Assembly: GCA_023453655.1 (NCBI GenBank)
Contig: JAEXTE010000313.1
Span: 1 to 5,085, forward strand
Direction of reading: 5' to 3'
DNA: 5,085 nt
From: Pseudomonadota bacterium
GTDB taxonomy: Bacteria; Pseudomonadota; Gammaproteobacteria; Xanthomonadales; Xanthomonadaceae
Part shown: piece after piece, positions 1-5,085 of the stretch
How positions within the stretch are numbered: position 1 is the first letter of the stretch
How the letters are laid out: every line of letters begins with the position of its first letter
Made by a program: the position numbers and the translations under genes
The notes under the pieces: model-generated
Seen by the model: the letters and a program-made list of their open reading frames with translations, nothing else
Database searches by the model: none
Told to the model about the DNA's origin: nothing

Positions 1-60
1 TCCGACGACCGGTCCGCGCCCGCCCCCAGGCCATCGCCCGCACCGGAGACCCGGCCGTGA
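1..60 (+). CDS. mreC: MreC, C-terminal end (partial, 5' truncated by window)
   Basis: Reading from base 1, the frame gives 19 residues (SDDRSAPAPRPSPAPETRP) and a TGA at 58-60. The tail is proline/alanine-rich, as expected for the disordered C-terminus that often follows the beta-domain of MreC, the periplasmic scaffold of the elongasome that contacts PBP2. No diagnostic MreC domain lies inside the window, so the call rests on position: this frame ends exactly where mreD begins, with a 4-bp GTGA overlap, and mreC directly precedes mreD in nearly all rod-shaped bacteria. A GGAGA at 45-49 within this tail serves as the mreD ribosome site. It could in principle be another protein's C-terminus, but the context argues strongly against that. 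Confidence 0.75.
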   Translation, partial: SDDRSAPAPRPSPAPETRP

Positions 61-539
61 ACCGCCGCGGACGCCTGTGGCTGCTGCCGGTGAGCGTACT
101 GGCCGCGCTGGTGCTGGGGCTGCTGCCGCTGCCCGCGCCGGTGCAGGGCCTGCGCCCGTACTGGCTGGCGCTCGTGGTCGCCTACTGGGTGATCGAGGAG
201 CCTGAGCGCGCCGGGCTCGGCCTCGCGTTCGTGGCCGGGCTGCTGGCCGATGTCGCCTTTGGCGCGCTGCTGGGCGAGCAGGCGCTGCGACTGGTGATCA
301 TGGCCTTCATCCTGCAGCGATTCCGCACCCAGCTGCGCTTCTTCCCGCTGCCGCAGCAGGCGCTGGCGATCGGCGGCCTGCTGTTCAACGACCGCGTGGT
401 CGCCGCCGCCCTGCACCTGGTGCTGGGTCTGCCGCAGCTGCCCTGGGCCTACTGGCTGGCGCCGCTGGTGGGCATGGCGCTGTGGATGCCGTTGTTCCTC
501 GGCTTCGACGCCGTCCGGCAGGTGCGGAGGCCGCGCTGA
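57..539 (+). CDS. mreD: Rod shape-determining protein MreD
   Basis: A 160-residue, very hydrophobic inner-membrane protein, the usual MreD length. It is a core elongasome subunit that binds MreC and helps couple MreB to the wall-synthesis enzymes. Likely membrane segments lie near residues 9-27, 35-46, 54-72, 76-89, 103-125 and 131-150. Family-typical features are the GLLAD motif in the third segment (D65), the LGEQALRL stretch and the charged cytoplasmic turn RFRTQLRFFPLPQQ (88-101), very similar to other proteobacterial MreD. The start is GTG at 57, which overlaps the mreC stop as GTGA and is preceded by GGAGA at 45-49 with a 7-nt spacer. The stop at 537-539 shares its A with the mrdA ATG, so translation of the two is probably coupled. 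Identification is from sequence character plus gene order, which agree. Confidence 0.93.
   Translation: MNRRGRLWLLPVSVLAALVLGLLPLPAPVQGLRPYWLALVVAYWVIEEPERAGLGLAFVAGLLADVAFGALLGEQALRLVIMAFILQRFRTQLRFFPLPQQALAIGGLLFNDRVVAAALHLVLGLPQLPWAYWLAPLVGMALWMPLFLGFDAVRQVRRPR
526..530 (+). promoter_or_regulatory. Ribosome binding site that fixes the mrdA start
   Basis: GGAGG lies 8 nt before the ATG at 539, inside the last codons of mreD. The open frame extends back to an ATG at 482, but that start has no such site, would lie deep inside mreD and would add 19 residues of antimembrane-like, Arg/Ala-rich sequence. The site therefore favours 539. Confidence 0.8.
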
Positions 540-2521
540 TGCGCGTGCGCCGCCAGCGCATCCGCAACGCCTCGGCCGAGGCCGCCCAGTTCAGGCTGCG
601 CGCGCTGGTGGGTTTCGGCCTGGTGCTGCTGGGCCTGCTGGGCCTGGCCGCCTGGTACTTCCGGCTGCAGGTGGTCGACCACGACGAATACGCGCGCGCG
701 TCCGAGGCCAACCGGATCAAGCCGCATCCCGTGGTGCCTGCCCGCGGCCTGATCTACGACCGCAAGGGCCGGCTGCTGGCCGACAACGTGCCGGCCTACC
801 GCATCGACGTCACCCCCGAGGACGCGGGCGACATCCCGCGCATGCTCGCGCAGCTCTCGCAGGTGGTGGCGCTCACGCCCGAGGAGATCGCGCGCTTCGA
901 GGCGGCGCGCAAGGCTACCCGCAGCTTCCGCTCGATCACGCTCAAGGCGCGGGTGAGCGACGAGGAGGTGGCGCGCTTCGCGGTGGACCGCTGGCGCTTC
1001 CCCGGCGTGGAAGTGGTGCCCTACCTCAACCGGCGCTACCTGCATGGCGACCTGTTCGCGCACGTGATCGGCTATGTCGGCCGCACCGACGAGGGCGACG
1101 TCGAGCGTTACGGCCGCGACCAGATCCTGTTCCCGCATACCGGCCGCACCGGCCTGGAGCGCGCCTACGACGAGCAGCTGCGCGGCCGGGTCGGCTACGA
1201 GCAGGTCGAGACAAACGTCGAGGGGCGCGCGCTGCGCCGCATCGGCATGGTGCCGGCGCAGGCCGGCGCCGACCTGCGGCTGGGGATCGACCTGGACCTG
1301 CAGCGGGCGATGGTGGCGGCCTTCGGCGAGCAGGAGGGTTCGGCGATCGCGATCGATCCGCGCAGCGGCGAGGTCCTGGCCATGGTCAGCCTGCCGGCCT
1401 TCGATCCCAACCTGTTCGTCAACGGCATCTCCAACACCGACTACCAGCGGCTGATGAACGCGCCCTCGCGTCCGCTGTACAACCGCCTGGTGCTGGGCGG
1501 GGTGGCGCCCGGTTCCACGCTCAAGCCGCTGCTGGCCCTGGCCGGCCTCGACAGCGGCGTGCGCCGGCCCGAGGACCGGGTGCTGTCCACCGGCATGTTC
1601 TACCTGCCCGGCACCAGCCGCGGCTGGGGCGACGCCGCGCGCGGCGGCCACGGCTGGACCGACCTGCGCAAGTCGATCTCGGCCTCGGTGAACACCTACT
1701 ACTACCGGCTGGCGCTGGACCTGGGGATCGAGCGCTTCGTGCAGTACATGCAGCACTACGGCTTCGGCGCGCCCACCGGCATCGACCTGGTCGGCGAGGC
1801 CGACGGCATCCTGCCTTCGCCCGCGGCCAAGATGAAGGTGCGCAAGGAGCGCTGGTACCCGGGCGACACCGTCAACGCCAGCATCGGCCAGGGCGACTGG
1901 AAGGTGACGCCGCTGCAGCTGGCGCGGGCCAGCGCGGGCCTGGCCGACGGCATGCTGCGGCGCCCGCACCTGGTGTCGGCCACCCGCACCGGTTTCGACG
2001 CAGCCTGGATGGCGACGCCGCAACCGGCCCCGGTGCCGATCAGCCCCAGCCGCGAGCACCTGGACGTGGTGCGCCAGGGGATGATGGACACGATGCAGCC
2101 CGGCGGCACCGGCTGGCGCGTCGCCGTCGGCGCGGGCTACCTGATGGCGGGCAAGACCGGCACCGCGCAGGTGGTCAGCCGCCGTGGCACGGGCGCCGTC
2201 GATCCGCGCAGCCTGCCGATGAACCTGCGCCACCGCGCCCTGTTCGTCGGCTTCGCGCCGGCCGAGGCGCCGACCATCGCGGTCGCGATCGCGGTGGAGG
2301 GCGGTGGTTACGGGGGCAGCGCCGCCGCGCCGATCGCGCGCAAGGTGTTCGATGCCTGGCTGCTGGGCATCTACCCGGAGCAGGAGGTCGAGCCCGAGGT
2401 ACAACGGCCCGCCCCCGGGGACACCGGCGGCGAGGACGGGCCGGACGGGGACATCGGGGCAGAGGCGGGCAATGAGGCGCCGGCCGCACCGCCCGCAGCC
2501 CCGGAGGCCACGCGCCCATGA
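539..2521 (+). CDS. mrdA: Peptidoglycan D,D-transpeptidase PBP2 (elongasome class B penicillin-binding protein)
   Basis: 660 residues; E. coli PBP2 is 633. It cross-links new glycan strands during side-wall elongation, partnered with RodA and activated by MreC, and is the target of mecillinam-type beta-lactams. Order of parts: short basic cytoplasmic N-terminus, one membrane anchor (about residues 22-41), PBP-dimer/pedestal domain (about 60-245), and transpeptidase domain (about 255-612). Active-site motifs are S326-T-L-K329 (acylated serine), S383-V-N385 and K539-T-G-T542. Further family landmarks are RGLIYDRKGRLLADN in the pedestal, GHG at 370-372, and IGQG before the second half of the domain. 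Residues 614-660 form an acidic, Pro/Ala/Gly-rich tail. The protein has no cysteine. Start chosen at 539 from the GGAGG and the TGATG overlap with mreD; the stop overlaps rodA at ATGA. PBP3/FtsI is excluded by the mreD-rodA neighbours and by the PBP2-type motifs. Confidence 0.96.
   Translation: MRVRRQRIRNASAEAAQFRLRALVGFGLVLLGLLGLAAWYFRLQVVDHDEYARASEANRIKPHPVVPARGLIYDRKGRLLADNVPAYRIDVTPEDAGDIPRMLAQLSQVVALTPEEIARFEAARKATRSFRSITLKARVSDEEVARFAVDRWRFPGVEVVPYLNRRYLHGDLFAHVIGYVGRTDEGDVERYGRDQILFPHTGRTGLERAYDEQLRGRVGYEQVETNVEGRALRRIGMVPAQAGADLRLGIDLDLQRAMVAAFGEQEGSAIAIDPRSGEVLAMVSLPAFDPNLFVNGISNTDYQRLMNAPSRPLYNRLVLGGVAPGSTLKPLLALAGLDSGVRRPEDRVLSTGMFYLPGTSRGWGDAARGGHGWTDLRKSISASVNTYYYRLALDLGIERFVQYMQHYGFGAPTGIDLVGEADGILPSPAAKMKVRKERWYPGDTVNASIGQGDWKVTPLQLARASAGLADGMLRRPHLVSATRTGFDAAWMATPQPAPVPISPSREHLDVVRQGMMDTMQPGGTGWRVAVGAGYLMAGKTGTAQVVSRRGTGAVDPRSLPMNLRHRALFVGFAPAEAPTIAVAIAVEGGGYGGSAAAPIARKVFDAWLLGIYPEQEVEPEVQRPAPGDTGGEDGPDGDIGAEAGNEAPAAPPAAPEATRP
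2438..2469 (+). other. Putative G-quadruplex motif in the mrdA 3' end, before rodA
   Basis: Four G-runs on the coding strand occur at 2438-2440, 2447-2450, 2456-2459 and 2467-2469, separated by loops of 6, 5 and 7 nt. This satisfies the usual G3+N1-7 rule. A fifth run, GGGG at 2417-2420, lies further upstream. The motif encodes part of the acidic Gly/Asp/Glu tail of PBP2 and would be present in the mRNA 33 nt before the rodA ribosome site. G-runs are common at this GC content, so function is unproven. Confidence 0.4.
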
Positions 2522-3645
2522 ACATCATCCTGCGCTGGCTGCTGGACGTGTTCCTGCGCTTCACCCGCACGCTCGACTGGCCGCTGCTCGGAGCGCTGCT
2601 GGCGCTGATGGCGATCGGCCTGGCGGTCCTGCACAGCGCCGGCGGGCAGAACCTGTCGCTGGTGCAGTCGCAGGGCGCGCGCTACGTGGTGGGGCTGGGC
2701 GTGATGTGGCTGCTGTCGCGGGTGCCGACCGCGCCGCTGCGCCGGTCCACGCCGGTGTTCTACATCGTCTCGCTGCTGCCGCTGCTGGTTGTGCTGTTCA
2801 TCGGCACCGGACGCAGCGGCGCGCACTGGATCAACCTGGGCGTGTTCTATTTCCAGCCGGCCGAACTGATGAAGCTGAGCCTGCCGATGATGGCGGCCTG
2901 GGTGCTGGCGCAGAGCGCGCCGCCGCCCCGCATCGAGATCCTGCTCGCCGCCGCGGCGGTCATCGGCGTGCCCACCGGCCTGATCCTGCTGCAGCCCGAC
3001 TTCGGCACGGCGATGCTGGTGGCCGCGAGCGGCGTGTTCGCGCTCTACCTGGCCGGGCTGTCGCCGTGGTGGTTCATCGCCGCCGGCGTGGGGGCGGCCA
3101 CCGCCGCGGGCTTTGCGCTGTTCGCGCCGATCGGGTGGTTCTCGTTCCTGCGGCCCTACCAGCAGGACCGCATCCTCACTTTCCGCGATCCTCAGAACGA
3201 TCCGCTGGGCGCGGGCTGGAACATCATCCAGTCCAAGATCGCCATCGGCTCCGGCGGCATGACCGGCCAAGGCTGGGGCGAGGGGACCCAGTCGCATCTG
3301 AACTACGTGCCCGAGCACACCACCGACTTCATTTTTGCCGTGCTGGCCGAGGAATTCGGCTGGCTGGGCGTGGCCACCGTGCTGGCGCTGTACGCGTTCG
3401 TGATCGGCCGCTGCCTGTGGATCGCCGCAGGCGCGCGCGAGCCCTTCGCACGCATCCTCGCCGGCAGCCTGGGGCTGGCGCTGTCGGTGTATGTCGTGGT
3501 CAACGGCGGCATGATCTCGGGTCTGCTGCCGGTGGTCGGCGTGCCGATGCCGCTGCTGAGCTTCGGCGGCACCGCTGCGGTGTCGCTGCTGGCCGGCATG
3601 GGCGTGGTGATGGCAGTCGGGGCGCACGGACAGGCCAAGCGCTGA
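2518..3645 (+). CDS. rodA: Peptidoglycan glycosyltransferase RodA (SEDS family)
   Basis: 375 residues (E. coli RodA is 370), a polytopic inner-membrane protein with about ten membrane segments. It polymerises lipid II into glycan strands in complex with PBP2. SEDS landmarks in order: the DWPLL entry to segment 1 (20-24), a GAHWINLG loop followed by FQPAELMKL with conserved E116, QPDFGT (D161), the large periplasmic-loop block DPLGAGWNIIQSKIAIGSGG (228-247), PEHTTDFIFAVLAEE containing D270, which aligns with catalytic D262 of E. coli, and a C-terminal PVVGVPMPLLSFGG. A242 corresponds to E. coli A234, a position where a known substitution hyperactivates the enzyme; here it is the normal Ala. 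FtsW is excluded by the pairing with mrdA and the RodA-type wording of these motifs. The ATG overlaps the mrdA stop as ATGA; GGAGG at 2503-2507 sits 10 nt upstream. Confidence 0.97.
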   Translation: MNIILRWLLDVFLRFTRTLDWPLLGALLALMAIGLAVLHSAGGQNLSLVQSQGARYVVGLGVMWLLSRVPTAPLRRSTPVFYIVSLLPLLVVLFIGTGRSGAHWINLGVFYFQPAELMKLSLPMMAAWVLAQSAPPPRIEILLAAAAVIGVPTGLILLQPDFGTAMLVAASGVFALYLAGLSPWWFIAAGVGAATAAGFALFAPIGWFSFLRPYQQDRILTFRDPQNDPLGAGWNIIQSKIAIGSGGMTGQGWGEGTQSHLNYVPEHTTDFIFAVLAEEFGWLGVATVLALYAFVIGRCLWIAAGAREPFARILAGSLGLALSVYVVVNGGMISGLLPVVGVPMPLLSFGGTAAVSLLAGMGVVMAVGAHGQAKR

Positions 3646-3679
3646 GCGCGGCGGCGACACGCAACATCGCGCCGATCCC

Positions 3680-3710
3680 GGCGTCCGCGGAACGTGGTTG
3701 CGGATGCGCC
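3680..3710 (+). other. Bulged GC-rich hairpin in the rodA-mltB gap
   Basis: 3680-3688 (GGCGTCCGC) pairs with 3700-3710 (GCGGATGCGCC) to give a 9-bp stem with a 2-nt bulge (TG, 3705-3706) and an 11-nt loop (3689-3699). It begins 35 nt after the rodA stop. No T-run follows, so it is not a standard intrinsic terminator. It could slow or protect the 3' end of the rodA message, or be incidental. The rest of the 132-bp gap holds no gene that I can support. Confidence 0.4.
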
Positions 3711-3738
3711 ATGCGGTGATCCTGCGTTCACGTTCCGC
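3687..3738. repeat. Perfect 10-bp inverted repeat with 32-nt spacer
   Basis: GCGGAACGTG (3687-3696) is the exact reverse complement of CACGTTCCGC (3729-3738). The arm centres are 42 bp apart, about four turns of B-DNA. The right arm would lie about 40-49 bp upstream of the predicted mltB transcription start. The pair could be a two-site operator or a long-loop RNA stem. It shares bases with the hairpin at 3680-3710, so the two RNA structures compete at least in part. Confidence 0.45.
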
Positions 3739-3761
3739 CCATCTTTGCGCCCATGGCTGCG

Positions 3762-3770
3762 TGCTACGCT
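3762..3770 (+). promoter_or_regulatory. Extended -10-like promoter element for mltB
   Basis: TGCTACGCT matches the extended -10 pattern TGnTAnnnT. It ends 7 nt before the mltB ATG, so initiation would fall at about 3777-3778, at or one base from the start codon. There is no convincing -35 box at 16-18 bp spacing; TTTGCG at 3744-3749 is the nearest candidate at 15 bp. It is placed after the only true intergenic gap in the window, which fits a separate transcription start for mltB-rlpA. Confidence 0.45.
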
Positions 3771-3777
3771 CCCTCCG

Positions 3778-4908
3778 ATGATCCGAGCGCACGCTGTCCG
3801 ACTTGCCCTGTGCCTGTTGCCTGCCGCCCTCTGCGCATGCGCGACACCGGCTCCTTCCGCCGCCAGCGTCGAGGCCGACACGGCGAGCGCGCAGCCGCCC
3901 ACCGAAGCCGCCGGCGACGGGTTGCTGCCCGGGGTGCCGCAGCCGCCCGAGCGCCCGGTGGCGCCGCCTTCGGTGACCGATCCGTCGATCCCGCGCGCGC
4001 AGCGCATCGAGGCCTTCGTTGAATACACCGCGACGACCTATGGCGTGGATCGCGCGCAGGTTCGCGAGGTGCTGGCCCAGGCCCAGGTGCGGCAGAACAT
4101 CATCGACGCGATGAACCGCCCGGCCGAGGCGGTGAAGCAGTGGCACGAGTACCGCCCGATCTTCCTCAACGACGCCCGCATCAAAGGCGGCATCGCCTTC
4201 TACAACACCCATCGCGCCGCGCTCGAGCGCGTGTCCGCGCAAACCGGCGTGCCGGCCGAGATCATCGTCGCGATCATCGGCGTGGAAACCAGCTACGGGC
4301 GCGTGACCGGCAGCTTCCGCGTGGTCGATGCGCTGTACACGCTGGCCTTCGACTATCCCAAGCGCGCGCCGTTCTTCGCCGGCGAGCTGGCGCAGCTGTT
4401 CGCGCTGAAGAAGGAGGAACCGCAGCTCGACCTGCTCGCGCTCAAGGGCAGCTACGCCGGGGCGATGGGGCTGGGCCAGTTCATGCCATCGAGCTACCGG
4501 CTGTGGGCCAAGGACGGCGACGGCGACGGCCGTCGCGACCTGCTCGACCACCTGCCCGACGTGTTCGCGTCGATCGCCAACTACTTCGTGGTGCACGGCT
4601 GGCAGCGCGGTGAGCCGGTGGTGGCGCGCGCTTCGCGCGATGCGGACGCGGCCGACTTCGTCCCCGAGAACTGGGATCCGGTGCATCCCCTGGCCGCGCT
4701 CGCGGCGCGCGGCTACCGGCCGCAGCCGGGCGAGCCGGTCGCCGAAGGCGCCACCCTGCTCAGTTTCCAGGGCGATGCGGGACCGGAGTACTGGCTCGGC
4801 TATCGCAACTTCTACGTGATCACGCGCTACAACCGCTCGCCGATGTATTCGATGTCGGTGTACCAGCTGGCGCAGGCCATCCGCGCCGGGGTGGGACCCG
4901 CGCCGTGA
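3778..4908 (+). CDS. mltB: Membrane-bound lytic murein transglycosylase B (lipoprotein)
   Basis: 376 residues (E. coli MltB is 361). It cleaves the MurNAc-GlcNAc bond of peptidoglycan, leaving 1,6-anhydro-MurNAc ends. The N-terminus is a lipoprotein signal with an LCAC box and probable lipidated Cys21; Ala at +2 favours outer-membrane sorting. A Pro/Ala-rich linker spans 22-76, then the SLT_2-type catalytic module runs from about 77 to the end. Key features are IIGVETSYGR with catalytic E170 (E162 in E. coli), YAGAMGLGQFMPSSY (226-240), an EF-hand loop D246-x-D248-x-D250-G-x-x-D254-x-x-D257, ANYFVVHGW, and NFYVITRYN (344-352). The ATG at 3778 was chosen because it starts the signal peptide cleanly. 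An upstream GTG at 3694 would put 28 non-signal residues in front. No Shine-Dalgarno precedes 3778. The stop overlaps the next gene at GTGA. Confidence 0.95.
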   Translation: MIRAHAVRLALCLLPAALCACATPAPSAASVEADTASAQPPTEAAGDGLLPGVPQPPERPVAPPSVTDPSIPRAQRIEAFVEYTATTYGVDRAQVREVLAQAQVRQNIIDAMNRPAEAVKQWHEYRPIFLNDARIKGGIAFYNTHRAALERVSAQTGVPAEIIVAIIGVETSYGRVTGSFRVVDALYTLAFDYPKRAPFFAGELAQLFALKKEEPQLDLLALKGSYAGAMGLGQFMPSSYRLWAKDGDGDGRRDLLDHLPDVFASIANYFVVHGWQRGEPVVARASRDADAADFVPENWDPVHPLAALAARGYRPQPGEPVAEGATLLSFQGDAGPEYWLGYRNFYVITRYNRSPMYSMSVYQLAQAIRAGVGPAP

Positions 4909-5085
4909 GGCGGCTGCTGCCGCTCCTGGCGCTGGCGCTGCTGGCCGGCTGCGCCGGCACCCCGAACAAGCCTTCGGCCCCGGCCGGTCCCGGCGCGCCG
5001 CCGGTGGCGCAGGGCGGGCCGGCGCCCGACTGCCATGACTTCGTGCCGTATCCGGCCGCGCAGGAGGATCCGTCCACCCGCGGCG
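4905..5085 (+). CDS. rlpA: Probable RlpA-like lipoprotein, N-terminal part (3' truncated by window)
   Basis: An open frame of 60 codons runs from GTG 4905 to the window edge. It begins MRRLLPLLALALLAGC, a textbook lipoprotein signal with box LAGC and lipidated Cys16. A Pro/Ala/Gly-rich stretch (17-41) follows, then PDCHDFVPYPAAQEDPSTRG. Ala at +2 predicts outer-membrane sorting. The DPBB catalytic domain and SPOR domain of RlpA would lie beyond the edge, so the name depends on context: rlpA follows mltB in many Pseudomonas and Xanthomonas-type genomes, often with dacC next. The QEDPSTRG wording resembles, from memory, the segment before the RlpA DPBB domain. RlpA is a lytic transglycosylase that prefers strands lacking stem peptides. 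The GTG overlaps the mltB stop (GTGA); a weak GGGA at 4893-4896 lies 8 nt upstream. Another small lipoprotein cannot be excluded. Confidence 0.65.
   Translation, partial: MRRLLPLLALALLAGCAGTPNKPSAPAGPGAPPVAQGGPAPDCHDFVPYPAAQEDPSTRG

Noticed and set aside
482..538. Upstream ATG start for mrdA
   Set aside because: It would add 19 residues inside mreD with no ribosome site. The ATG at 539 has GGAGG 8 nt upstream and the expected TGATG overlap.
1340..1356. GCGATCGC-type palindromes and the similar ATCGCGGTCGCGATCGCGG stretch near 2277
   Set aside because: Both fall in conserved PBP2 codons (Ala-Ile-Ala-Ile and Ile-Ala-Val-Ala) and follow from codon choice; there is no dispersed repeat pattern.
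449..2404. 651-codon open frame on the - strand opposite mrdA
   Set aside because: It is antisense to a complete PBP2 with all motifs. Its product is an Arg/Ala/His/Gln-rich string with no domain or membrane pattern, which is what GC-rich third positions produce on the opposite strand.
3639..3649. GCGC-TGA-GCGC mini-hairpin over the rodA stop codon
   Set aside because: A 4-bp stem with a 3-nt loop in GC-rich DNA is expected by chance and has no further support.
3680..3710. Intrinsic terminator after rodA
   Set aside because: A stable stem exists but no T-run follows it, so I list it only as a hairpin.
3689..3715. Sigma-E type promoter starting at GGAAC (3689-3693)
   Set aside because: No TCTGA- or TCAAA-like -10 follows at 15-17 bp, and the GGAAC is better explained as part of the inverted repeat.
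2304..3719. 471-codon + strand frame overlapping mrdA and rodA
   Set aside because: Its frame is offset from both real genes and its product is Arg/Ala-rich and non-membrane, while the rodA frame over the same bases matches SEDS proteins throughout.
3694..3777. GTG 3694 as the mltB start
   Set aside because: It would place 28 residues in front of a clean lipoprotein signal peptide, burying it, and its start lies in the hairpin loop.
2371..4686. 771-codon open frame on the - strand spanning rodA and mltB
   Set aside because: The same composition artefact. It crosses two genuine genes and the gap between them, and has the same His/Arg/Gln-rich, motif-free character. No promoter or ribosome site is seen for it.

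Overview
The window is a high-GC (roughly 70% by eye), densely packed bacterial cell-wall locus read entirely on the + strand. Gene order is mreC (last codons only), mreD, mrdA (PBP2), rodA (mrdB), a 132-bp gap, mltB, then the start of an rlpA-like lipoprotein gene that runs off the right edge. The GC content, the codon choice and the fusion of mreCD with mrdA-rodA-mltB-rlpA suggest a gammaproteobacterium of the Lysobacter/Luteimonas/Xanthomonas group. That assignment is inferred from gene order and protein flavour, not from a search.

Layout: 1-60 is the proline-rich C-terminal end of MreC. mreD (57-539) overlaps it at GTGA, mrdA (539-2521) overlaps mreD at TGATG, and rodA (2518-3645) overlaps mrdA at ATGA. 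Each of these starts has a GGAGA or GGAGG ribosome site inside the preceding gene. The only real gap, 3646-3777, holds two overlapping inverted-repeat structures and an extended -10-like element placed so that mltB (3778-4908) could be transcribed as a leaderless mRNA. The rlpA-like gene (4905 onward) overlaps the mltB stop at GTGA.

Function: MreC, MreD, PBP2 and RodA are the membrane core of the elongasome (Rod system). RodA polymerises glycan strands from lipid II, PBP2 cross-links them, and MreC/MreD tie this activity to MreB. MltB and RlpA are lipoprotein lytic transglycosylases that cleave glycan strands, so synthesis and cleavage functions sit together. All key catalytic motifs I looked for are present (PBP2 SxxK/SxN/KTG, RodA E116/D270, MltB E170).

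I see no mobile element, CRISPR array, RNA gene or defence system, and no previously undescribed system. What merits a second look is small-scale: the structured rodA-mltB gap and possible leaderless mltB, a G-quadruplex-type motif before rodA, a PBP2 with no cysteine and an apparently degenerate zinc site, and a textbook EF-hand loop in MltB.
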